NCBI GenBank assembly: GCA_031274565.1 | Contig: JAISPY010000012.1 | Coordinates: 1 to 8,753 of the forward strand | DNA: 8,753 nucleotides | Source of the DNA: Treponema sp. | GTDB taxonomy: Bacteria > Spirochaetota > Spirochaetia > Treponematales > Breznakiellaceae | Direction of reading: 5' to 3' | Made by a program: the position numbers and the translations under genes | Notes under the pieces: model-generated | Database searches by the model: none | Seen by the model: the letters and a program-made list of their open reading frames with translations, nothing else | What the model was told of the DNA's origin: nothing | Shown: in pieces, positions 1 through 5,600 of the stretch | How positions within the stretch are numbered: position 1 is the stretch's first letter | Layout: every line of letters starts with the position of its first letter

Positions 1-1
1 C

Positions 2-670
2 TACAGGGGTGCAGCGGCCTACCGCTGCCCGCCGGAGGCATTCCTTATAAGATTTGCGGCAGGAAATATTGACAGAATAGATGAAAATAAAAATATTAAG
101 GAACAAATTGAGAAAAGAAATGGATTCGCTATTGATACGGGCATTTTTAACGCTGAATCTTACCAAAAGGAAACATACGATCAGGTGTTTTTTGGTTCGG
201 CGGGACGCAAGGTTACCTTGAACCGCGCTTCCCCCGAGGACATCGCACTCTGGTATCCCAAGTTTAACACAGATCTCACATTTCAAATACCGTCTCTGGG
301 TCTTAATACAAAAGGATCATTTAATATATTTTATGACTATGAACAAATAAAGATCCGTAATGCACGGGAATTATATTCTAAATCTCCATATGCAACTTAT
401 ATCTATGGCGATAATCCGGTTGTAATTATCCATAATAATCTGTCCGGTAATAACAAGAAAATAGTTATGATTAAAGATTCCCTTGCGCTGGTTGTTGCCC
501 CTTTTCTTTCACTGGGGGTAGAAACGCTAGAGCTGATTGATGCAAGATACTTCCAGGGCAGCGTACAAACCTATATTAAACAAAGTATGCCTGACATGGT
601 GATGGTCCTGTATGGCCAGATGGCGATTGATCCGGATGCTTTTTCAATTTCTTGTTTTGATCTCAGGTAG
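2..670 (+). CDS. DHHW-family cell-surface acyltransferase-associated protein, C-terminal part (5' end outside window)
   Basis: The frame is open from base 2 to the TAG at 668-670, giving the last 222 residues of a longer protein. The GTG at 185 lies inside conserved sequence (YDQVFFGS, residues 59-66) and has no ribosome site, so it is not the start. Motifs typical of the DHHW family (related to AlgX/DltD-type SGNH hydrolase-like proteins) are LWYPKF (83-88), NPYATY-like SPYATY (128-133), a VMIKDSLA block (155-162) with Ser160 at the usual nucleophile position, and a LELIDARYF block (176-184). These proteins usually work with an MBOAT membrane acyltransferase to O-acylate exported polysaccharide at the outer face of the membrane. 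The GAAAY at residues 3-7 resembles the segment just after the DHHW motif, so that motif should lie just upstream of the window. The ACP gene follows 78 bases later. Family placement is confident; the exact substrate is unknown. Confidence 0.8.
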   Translation, partial: YRGAAAYRCPPEAFLIRFAAGNIDRIDENKNIKEQIEKRNGFAIDTGIFNAESYQKETYDQVFFGSAGRKVTLNRASPEDIALWYPKFNTDLTFQIPSLGLNTKGSFNIFYDYEQIKIRNARELYSKSPYATYIYGDNPVVIIHNNLSGNNKKIVMIKDSLALVVAPFLSLGVETLELIDARYFQGSVQTYIKQSMPDMVMVLYGQMAIDPDAFSISCFDLR

Positions 671-748
671 GCAAATCCCGCTTTGGCGCGAATTGAGACA
701 GTCGCTGATTCCATAAAGGGATCTTAATATAGAACAAGGAGAATAATT

Positions 749-991
749 ATGGATTTAGAAGAAAAACTGGATAGTATTTTCAGAGAGGCATGTGAATTGG
801 AGGGAGGCGAAATTGACGATAATTTTCAGCCGGGCAATCCCGTTGCATGGGACTCCCTGGCCAATTTGAGGCTGATTCACGCGCTTGAAACGGAATTTAA
901 AATAACATTTGAATTCGATGAACTAATGGAAATTTCCAATTGGGGCCAATTAAAACAGGTTGTTGCCGAAAAAAACACAAAGGTACTATAG
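749..991 (+). CDS. Acyl carrier protein
   Basis: An 80-residue acidic helical protein with the ACP signature WDSLANLRLI at residues 34-43. Ser36 is the expected 4'-phosphopantetheine attachment site. Length and the hydrophobic pattern after the serine fit a stand-alone ACP or peptidyl carrier protein. The start is well supported by AAGGAG at 736-741, seven bases before the ATG. It lies between a DHHW-family gene and a nitroreductase rather than beside fab genes, so it is probably a dedicated carrier for an activated acyl or aminoacyl group used in surface polymer modification, comparable in role to DltC. That role is inferred from neighbours. An activating AMP-ligase and an MBOAT protein would be expected upstream, outside the window. 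Product class is confident, substrate unknown. Confidence 0.9.
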   Translation: MDLEEKLDSIFREACELEGGEIDDNFQPGNPVAWDSLANLRLIHALETEFKITFEFDELMEISNWGQLKQVVAEKNTKVL

Positions 992-1001
992 GGGTAAAAT
1001 T

Positions 1002-1529
1002 ATGAACGAAGTAATCAACTGCATTTTACATAGAAGAAGTATCCGGTCTTTTACGGAATCGCCGCTTAGCGATGTTCAGCTTGAAATCATCCTCAAAGCC
1101 GCAACGCATGCGCCCAGCGGAAAAAATATACAGACATGGCGGTTTACGGCAATTAATAATAGAGAAAAAATAGAAACACTGCAAAAGATAAGTGAACAGG
1201 TTCTTTTGAGTAAAAATGAAAAGTTGCATGGATTTTACCACCCCCGGATTATCATTCTTGCCTCAAATGACAGAAAAAATCCCAATGGACTTGCGGATTG
1301 TTCCTGCGCGCTGCAAAATATATTTCTCGCGGCCGCTTCCCTTGGTATTGGGTCCTGCTGGATAAATGGCTTAAAAAATATCTGTGATGAACCTGAAATA
1401 CGAACCTTTCTTTCCGAACTTGATGTACCGGAAAGCCATATTGTCTATGGTGCGGCCTCATTGGGTTTTCCCCAGCAGGAACCAGCGCCAAGGCTTATAA
1501 AAACCAATGCCATCAAAATTATTGAGTAA
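1002..1529 (+). CDS. Nitroreductase-family FMN-dependent oxidoreductase
   Basis: A 175-residue protein, normal size for a small nitroreductase-fold enzyme. It opens with the FMN-phosphate-binding HRRSIRSF motif (residues 10-17). The APSGKNIQTWRF block (37-48) carries the Ser-Gly-x-Asn-x-Gln flavin contacts, the NIFLAAASLGIGSCWI helix is at 106-121, and GAASLGFP at 150-157 is the usual C-terminal loop. Members bind FMN, mostly as dimers, and reduce or oxidise varied substrates with NAD(P)H. The ATG at 1002 is chosen over in-frame codons near 960 because those would overlap the ACP gene and because GGGG at 991-994 sits just upstream. The gap after the ACP stop is 10 bases, so the two are co-transcribed and may act together, for instance on a carrier-bound group; this is inference. 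The specific reaction cannot be read from the sequence. Confidence 0.88.
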   Translation: MNEVINCILHRRSIRSFTESPLSDVQLEIILKAATHAPSGKNIQTWRFTAINNREKIETLQKISEQVLLSKNEKLHGFYHPRIIILASNDRKNPNGLADCSCALQNIFLAAASLGIGSCWINGLKNICDEPEIRTFLSELDVPESHIVYGAASLGFPQQEPAPRLIKTNAIKIIE

Positions 1530-1563
1530 CCCTGTCCGGTCCGGAACGACCAAATGGGGATAA

Positions 1564-1582
1564 ACAGCTTCTACCGAGCTGT
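1564..1582. repeat. Small inverted repeat after the nitroreductase gene
   Basis: ACAGCT at 1564-1569 and AGCTGT at 1577-1582 are exact reverse complements around a 7-base loop. It lies 35 bases after the nitroreductase stop, where an operon terminator would be expected. No run of T follows on either strand, so it is not a convincing intrinsic terminator. It may be only a weak RNA hairpin. Confidence 0.3.
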
Positions 1583-1601
1583 ATAGATAATGTATTACTG
1601 A

Positions 1602-1754
1602 TTCATCGTTGCCCGCACCGTCAAAAAGGTCAAAACTATCATCAAGGTTGTGAGTAACCACCGGGACAAGTTGGTTGTTGTTGACAATGACGGCCTTGAA
1701 AACATAGAAATAGTTACATTAAAAATAAATGGCACTATGGAACAAATCAAATAA
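1602..1754 (+). pseudogene. Unidentified open-frame fragment, possible gene remnant
   Basis: After a TGA at 1599-1601 the frame stays open for 50 codons to a TAA at 1752-1754. The translation has a protein-like pattern: a basic stretch with VKKVK, then SNHRDKLVVVDNDG, then IEIVTLKINGTMEQIK, which looks like beta strands with alternating hydrophobic residues. There is no ATG near its start and no clear ribosome site; GTG codons are possible but poorly placed. An ATG just before the TGA (1590-1592) gives only three codons. I do not recognise a family. It could be the decayed tail of a gene, a very small gene with an unusual start, or chance. It precedes the 59-codon ORF at 1824 on the same strand. 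Confidence 0.2.
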
Positions 1755-1823
1755 GGGAAAAAAAAACGGTTTGGTCTGTAGGATTTATGGAACATGGGAT
1801 TGAGGTGATGGGGAGAAAAATGA

Positions 1824-2003
1824 ATGCTAGAATTATTTAAGGAAGATCCCGAATCATTCTTTGCATTACTGGGAGTTCTTATTGGACAATTAGTACCCAT
1901 AACTCAATTAATTACCAATGGATTAAAAAACATAATTATAATTTGTTTTAAATTAAAAAAAGAAAAACAAGAAAATATACAGCATGGAGGGATAAAGATC
2001 TGA
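1824..2003 (+). CDS. Small hypothetical membrane protein
   Basis: A 59-codon ORF starts at an ATG preceded by GGGGAG at 1810-1815, eight bases upstream, which is a good ribosome site. The product is acidic at the start (LFKEDPES, residues 4-11), then hydrophobic from Phe12 to about Ile30 (FFALLGVLIGQLVPITQLI), with a second short hydrophobic run IIIICF at 37-42, then a lysine-rich tail KLKKEKQ (43-49). This fits one or two membrane segments with a positive C-terminal end on the cytoplasmic side. The surrounding DNA is AT-rich compared with the rest of the window. I recognise no family. A holin-like, toxin-like or regulatory small protein is possible, but nothing in the sequence decides it. 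The chief alternative is a chance ORF in AT-rich DNA. Confidence 0.45.
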   Translation: MLELFKEDPESFFALLGVLIGQLVPITQLITNGLKNIIIICFKLKKEKQENIQHGGIKI

Positions 2004-2075
2004 AATCCAAACCGTTGTTACTATTCCATAACCGTACCGAGCAGTCGGTTGCTATCGGGATACGGGCGCGATAAC

Positions 2076-2993
2076 ATGGATACCGCAGCCCTGAAAGCAG
2101 CGCTATGCGAGCGGGTCTTGGACGCGGGCTTTGTCCGGGTACGGATCCTGGCGCCCTTTGATCCCTCGGCGACTCCCGGTGTCCCGGAACAGTACCGAGC
2201 CGGTGCGCCTTCCCTGCTTATCGCGGCTTTGCCTTACGGGAATATGCACGAACCGCTGCCTTTCGTGGCGGGGGTCGCGGTTATCGCGCCCTTTGCCCGG
2301 CGGAACTATTACCGGGAAGGGGTACAACGGCTGCAACGACTGGGGTCGGATGTGCGTTCCCAGTACGGCGGCAAAAAATCCGATTTCAGGATCCTCTGCA
2401 ATTCTCCCGTCCCGGAAAAACCCCTGGCCCTTGCGGCGGGTCTGGGGGTGCTGGGGAGGAACGGCCTCATCAGCACCCCTGAAGCGGGTTCCCTCAGCAT
2501 TATCGCGGCCATGACCCTGCCCTTTCCCCTGGAAGGGGATGGTTTGGAACCAGGGATCAGATCGGACCATCCCTTTCCCCGCTGTGTGGGCTGCGACCCG
2601 GTATGTCCTCCCTGTGTTGCGGCCTGTCCCACCAAGGCGCTCCCTGGAGATGGAACCCTGGATCGTAAGCGCTGCATCCAGTGGTACGCTTCGGGGCATG
2701 GAACTGAGATTCCGCCGGTAGTTGTCCGGAACTGGGGAAACCGGCTCTACGGCTGTACTGAGTGTCAAGACGCCTGTATCCATAACCAGGGTCCTATCCA
2801 GGGGGTAGCAAGCGCTGAAGGTCCTCTACCGGCATACCTGGATCCGCTGGCCTTGCTCAGCTTGAGTGACGGGGAACTCAAAGCCCGGTTTAAGGGGACC
2901 GCCCTGGGGTTTTCCTGGCTTGGTCCGCAGGGGATCCGGCGCAACGCTCATCTGGCCGCAGGCGCTGCAAGCGGAAATCTTCCGCCACACTAA
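2076..2993 (+). CDS. QueG-like double [4Fe-4S] cluster protein (epoxyqueuosine reductase family)
   Basis: The 305-residue product has the QueG layout. A DUF1730-like N-terminal region (about 45-98, with RRNYY where QueG has GRDYH) is followed by an EKPLALAAGLGVLGRNGLIS block (114-133). Next come a cysteine-rich ferredoxin-like part (C170, C173, C177, C180, C184-Pro, C200; then YGCTECQDAC with C227, C230, C234) and a C-terminal FKGTALGFSW...RRNAHLAAG segment. True QueG reduces epoxyqueuosine in tRNA using cobalamin and two clusters. Here the first cysteine motif is one residue longer and has an extra Cys. The position of the catalytic Asp of QueG (VDS in the E. coli protein, from memory) appears to be Cys108. 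It may therefore be a paralogue with another substrate. ATG 2076 is preferred to an in-frame TTG at 2049; neither has a strong ribosome site. It is GC-rich, unlike the DNA just before it. Confidence 0.8.
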   Translation: MDTAALKAALCERVLDAGFVRVRILAPFDPSATPGVPEQYRAGAPSLLIAALPYGNMHEPLPFVAGVAVIAPFARRNYYREGVQRLQRLGSDVRSQYGGKKSDFRILCNSPVPEKPLALAAGLGVLGRNGLISTPEAGSLSIIAAMTLPFPLEGDGLEPGIRSDHPFPRCVGCDPVCPPCVAACPTKALPGDGTLDRKRCIQWYASGHGTEIPPVVVRNWGNRLYGCTECQDACIHNQGPIQGVASAEGPLPAYLDPLALLSLSDGELKARFKGTALGFSWLGPQGIRRNAHLAAGAASGNLPPH

Positions 2994-3000
2994 GCGCCCC

Positions 3001-3035
3001 AAGCGGACAGGCGGGATTCCCCGCTTGCATTTTTT
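3001..3035 (+). terminator. Intrinsic terminator of the QueG-like gene
   Basis: GCGGG at 3011-3015 pairs with CCCGC at 3020-3024 around ATTC, extended by A-T and G-T pairs (3009-3010 with 3025-3026). An alternative stem uses AAGCGG 3001-3006 with CCGCTT 3021-3026. Six T follow at 3030-3035. It starts eight bases after the stop codon. A 6-base hairpin with a 3-base loop (2971-2985) also lies inside the end of the gene. Confidence 0.75.
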
Positions 3036-3157
3036 GCACATGAGCTGCTTCTTCAGAGGATTGTTAGTATAAGGGGACCCGCGAAAGTACTGGAGAGCGG
3101 TTATACCGGTAGATACCCCTGGGCGTCGGTTTTCCGCCGCATACTCCCGTAACCCGC

Positions 3158-3454
3158 TCAATCATGGGAAGGGTTTACCCGTATTTTCTCGATGGCGTTG
3201 GAGACCGCTTCCCGTAGACTCGCGGCATATGCTTCGTCTTCCATGGCTTGAGCGGTATAGAGGGTCCCTAAGAGGGAAATACGGTACAAGGGCTTTACCG
3301 CATTTAAGGTCATCGCAGCCATATCCACCACACAGTCATTACAACGGCACAGTTCCCCTTCAAAGGCTGCAAGCTGCCGTTCAAGTTCGTCAAAAACCAG
3401 TTTCTCCGCTTCGTTTTCCAAAAGCTCAAAATTATACCGATCGGTTAATGCCAT
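3158..3454 (-). CDS. comFB: ComFB-family protein (late competence development protein)
   Basis: A 98-residue protein matching the ComFB family in size and motif. An N-terminal helix with NFELLENEAEKLV (8-20) leads to CRCNDCVVDMAAMTLNAVKP (36-55), where Cys36, Cys38 and Cys41 recall the family's CxxC-type metal-binding cluster and the DMAAMTLN stretch is its signature; PLYRISLLG follows. ComFB is encoded in the Bacillus comF operon, where its role is unclear. ComFB-domain proteins of cyanobacteria have been reported to bind cyclic dinucleotides (from memory), so a second-messenger role is possible here. The ATG is preceded by GAGAAGGG (minus strand, 3470-3463). The gene follows dnaB on the same strand after 121 bases that contain a large inverted repeat, so it may be a separate unit or the regulated tail of the operon. 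No other competence gene is in view. Confidence 0.8.
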   Translation of the reverse strand: MALTDRYNFELLENEAEKLVFDELERQLAAFEGELCRCNDCVVDMAAMTLNAVKPLYRISLLGTLYTAQAMEDEAYAASLREAVSNAIEKIRVNPSHD

Positions 3455-3488
3455 TTGTTTTTCCCTTCTCTTTTTTCTTTATTAAATG

Positions 3489-3544
3489 AGGACCCGCCCA
3501 GCACTACCATGATCTCATGGTCATGGTACTCGTGCGCGGGTCCT
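3489..3544. repeat. Large bulged inverted repeat between dnaB and comFB
   Basis: Three stem blocks pair in order: AGGACCCGC (3489-3497) with GCGGGTCCT (3536-3544), GCAC (3501-3504) with GTGC (3532-3535), and TACCATGA (3505-3512) with TCATGGTA (3521-3528). That is 21 base pairs with a 3-base bulge on each arm (CCA 3498-3500 and CTC 3529-3531) and an 8-base loop. No T run follows on either strand, so it does not look like a classical terminator. It may act as an RNA-processing or stability hairpin between the two genes, or be a dispersed palindromic element. Confidence 0.75.
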
Positions 3545-3575
3545 TAGCGTACCTTTGGACCGTAGACTCCTCCCA

Positions 3576-4931
3576 TCAGCCCGATTGCGCATAGTTATCC
3601 TGCACCAGGGTTACAAACTTCGTGTATTTTGCCATAAAAAGCAGCTCAATGGTTCCCACCGGTCCGTTCCGCTGTTTTGCCAGGATAAGATTCGTCTTCC
3701 TCCCTTGTTCCGCCTGGGAATCATCCGCTTTCTGGTCAAAATCCCGTTCCCGGTGCAGAAACATAACCACATCCGCATCCTGCTCAATGGAACCAGATTC
3801 CCTGATACTCGATAGGTTCGGCTTGTCTTTCTCCGCTTCACGGGTGAGCTGCGACAGGGCTACAATGGGGATCTTGAGTTCCCGGGCAAGACTTTTAAGG
3901 GAGCGGGAGATCTCCGCTATCTGCTCATGCCGCTGGAGCCGGGAATTCTCAGAACTTACCAGGGTGAGGTAGTCGATGAAGATAATCTCCACCTGCTGCT
4001 GGGCCCGCAGACGCCGTGCCTGGGCGCGGAGGTCCAAGAGCTTCATATTCGGCATGTCCACGATGTACAGCGGAGCGTCGTAGATAGTACTCGCCGCTTC
4101 CAAGAGCTTGGTGAAATCAGCGGCGGTCAGATACCCGGTTCGGATGGCATTCGCGTTGATCATGGCTTCGCTGGAGATGAGCCTGAGCATCAGGGCCAAG
4201 TCCGACATTTCCAAGGTAAAAAAAGCCGCGGGAATGGCATGTCTCATGGTGATATGAGAAGCCATGGTTAAGGCCAGGGCGGTTTTCCCCATCGAGGGCC
4301 GCGCGCCGATAATGATAAGTTCTGAAGGTTGAAACCCCGAGGTTAATTTATCCAACTCATCGAACCCTGAAGGAATCCCCGTGATGTTTTTCTTTAACTT
4401 ATAGAGCCGGTCAATGACCTCGATGGTCTGTTTAAGAATCTCCTTGGTACTTCTAAAACTAAAGCTCTGGCGCTTGTCATTGAGTTCAAAGATCTGCTGC
4501 TGGGTCTCTTCCAGCACACTCCGGGATTCCTGGGACTCATCAAAGGCCTTGGCGATGACCTCGTTAGAAACCCGGATCAAGGCCCTCCGCAGCGCATAAC
4601 TCTGCACGGTTTGGGCGTAATATTCAATGTTAGCGCTGGAAGGCACCACATTGGTCAGGGATGCGATATAGGCGGCGCCCCCGACCTCTTCAAGCTTACC
4701 GTTTTGCCGGAGTTCCTCGGAAACCGTCAGAATATCCGCGGTGAGCCCCTTGTTAGACAGTTGCAGGATCCCATCATAGACCTTGCTGTTCGCATGAGAA
4801 TAAAAATCATCTGGCCGCAGGTACTGGATGGCCGTGGCTATGGCATCTTTATCCAACAACAAGGCCCCCAGGGTTGCCTGTTCCGCCATCGCATCATGGG
4901 GAGGAATACTATCTTTCAATCCGGAAGCCAT
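3576..4931 (-). CDS. dnaB: Replicative DNA helicase DnaB
   Basis: A full-length 451-residue DnaB, the ring helicase that unwinds DNA ahead of the replisome. The N-terminal domain starts with IPPHDAMAEQATLGALLL (9-26) and contains RPDDFYSHANSKVYDGI (39-55). The RecA-like C-terminal domain begins at about 180 with TGIPSGFDELDKLTSGF. Walker A GARPSMGKT is at 209-217, the catalytic Glu241 is in FTLEMS, and Walker B IIFID is at 316-320. The DNA-binding/ATPase loop RESGSIEQDADVVMFLHR is at 377-394, and AKQRNGPVG (418-426) carries the arginine-finger region. All key residues appear intact. The segment after LSQLTREAEKDKP seems slightly shorter than in enterobacterial DnaB, probably a lineage trait. 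It starts 10 bases after rplI with no clear ribosome site, suggesting translational coupling. The rplI-dnaB order is widely conserved in bacteria. Confidence 0.97.
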   Translation of the reverse strand: MASGLKDSIPPHDAMAEQATLGALLLDKDAIATAIQYLRPDDFYSHANSKVYDGILQLSNKGLTADILTVSEELRQNGKLEEVGGAAYIASLTNVVPSSANIEYYAQTVQSYALRRALIRVSNEVIAKAFDESQESRSVLEETQQQIFELNDKRQSFSFRSTKEILKQTIEVIDRLYKLKKNITGIPSGFDELDKLTSGFQPSELIIIGARPSMGKTALALTMASHITMRHAIPAAFFTLEMSDLALMLRLISSEAMINANAIRTGYLTAADFTKLLEAASTIYDAPLYIVDMPNMKLLDLRAQARRLRAQQQVEIIFIDYLTLVSSENSRLQRHEQIAEISRSLKSLARELKIPIVALSQLTREAEKDKPNLSSIRESGSIEQDADVVMFLHRERDFDQKADDSQAEQGRKTNLILAKQRNGPVGTIELLFMAKYTKFVTLVQDNYAQSG

Positions 4932-4941
4932 ATGTTACGGA

Positions 4942-5547
4942 CTATGCTTCTAAGGCAGGGGCTTCTTCGTTAGCCGGGACGGTTTCCGCTGCCTGGCGGG
5001 TCTCCGGCACGTTTTCCGCCTCAAGTTTAGGGGCTTCCGCTTCCCCGTGTCTGCGGCGGCGAGGCTTTCCCGCAACCGCGGTTTTGGTTTCGGTTTTAAC
5101 CACCTGGCCCTGCACGGTAAGGCTTAGTTCCGCAGCGGCGCTCTCATATAGTTTAACCGTAATCTTGTATTTCCCCACACTTTTAAAGGTATTCCCTGGC
5201 AGTTCGATCCGTTTCCGTTCCACCTGGAAGCCCAGCTTGGTGAGTTCATCCGCTATGGTTTGGCTGGTTACCGCACCGTAGAGTTTACCGTTAGCCCCGG
5301 CGGGCATGGTAATGGTGAGATCCAGGGCTTCCAATCGCTCCTTGACACTGGTCGCGTCCTTTCGTTTCTCCGCCTTGCGGGCCTCAATTTCCCCGCGCCG
5401 AGCCTCAAACAGCGCGATGGTACGTTCTGTATAGGGAAGGGCAATCACCCGGGGGAAGAGAAAATTCCGGGCATAGCCCTTGGCTACATCCTTTATATCC
5501 CCTTCTTCCCCCAGCACCGGGAAGTCTTTGTTCAAAATGACTTTCAT
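4942..5547 (-). CDS. rplI: 50S ribosomal protein L9 with C-terminal extension
   Basis: The first ~149 residues are a standard bL9. The N-terminal rRNA-binding domain is MKVILNKDFPVLGEEGDIKD (1-20) with the signature GYARNFLFPR at 24-33. A long connecting helix (about 41-75) is followed by the C-terminal domain with GKLYGAVTSQTIADEL (87-102). L9 sits at the base of the L1 stalk and helps keep the reading frame. The protein is 201 residues rather than about 150. The extra tail (150-201) is low complexity, with a KPRRRR patch (161-166) followed by a Glu/Ala/Pro-rich acidic end; it is likely disordered. The ATG has AAGGAG (minus strand, 5561-5556) eight bases upstream. It lies between the YybS-like gene and dnaB; a possible extra promoter is just upstream. 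Confidence 0.96.
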   Translation of the reverse strand: MKVILNKDFPVLGEEGDIKDVAKGYARNFLFPRVIALPYTERTIALFEARRGEIEARKAEKRKDATSVKERLEALDLTITMPAGANGKLYGAVTSQTIADELTKLGFQVERKRIELPGNTFKSVGKYKITVKLYESAAAELSLTVQGQVVKTETKTAVAGKPRRRRHGEAEAPKLEAENVPETRQAAETVPANEEAPALEA

Positions 5548-5565
5548 ACTTCAAGCTCCTTGTTT

Positions 5566-5571
5566 AGTATA
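5566..5571 (-). promoter_or_regulatory. Possible -10 element in front of rplI
   Basis: The minus strand reads TATACT here, one base from the sigma70 -10 consensus, placed 18 bases before the L9 start codon in the 53-base gap after the membrane-protein gene. No good -35 hexamer lies 16-18 bases further up, so an internal promoter for rplI-dnaB is only a possibility. Confidence 0.25.
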
Positions 5572-5600
5572 GCACGGACCTAGTCATGAACACGCCATGA

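Noticed and set aside
185..670. Complete 161-residue gene starting at GTG 185
   Set aside because: The frame is open back to base 2, the GTG lies inside a conserved family segment and no ribosome site precedes it; the gene is simply cut by the window edge.
1535..1545. Palindrome TCCGGTCCGGA just after the nitroreductase gene as a terminator
   Set aside because: A one-base centre cannot form an RNA loop and no T run follows.
1595..1900. 101-residue minus-strand ORF
   Set aside because: It lies opposite the better supported 59-codon plus-strand ORF, has no family pattern and arises from AT-rich DNA.
2103..2783. 226-residue minus-strand ORF
   Set aside because: Shadow of the QueG-like gene, whose conserved cysteine and flanking motifs fix the coding strand.
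2826..3161. 111-residue minus-strand ORF with two CxxC pairs, touching the comFB end
   Set aside because: It starts at TTG, runs antisense through the conserved C-terminus of the QueG-like gene and across its terminator; the CxxC spacing is probably chance.
5583..5599. TCATG/CATGA inverted repeat between the membrane-protein gene and rplI as an operator
   Set aside because: Five pairs around a 7-base loop is too short to separate from chance.
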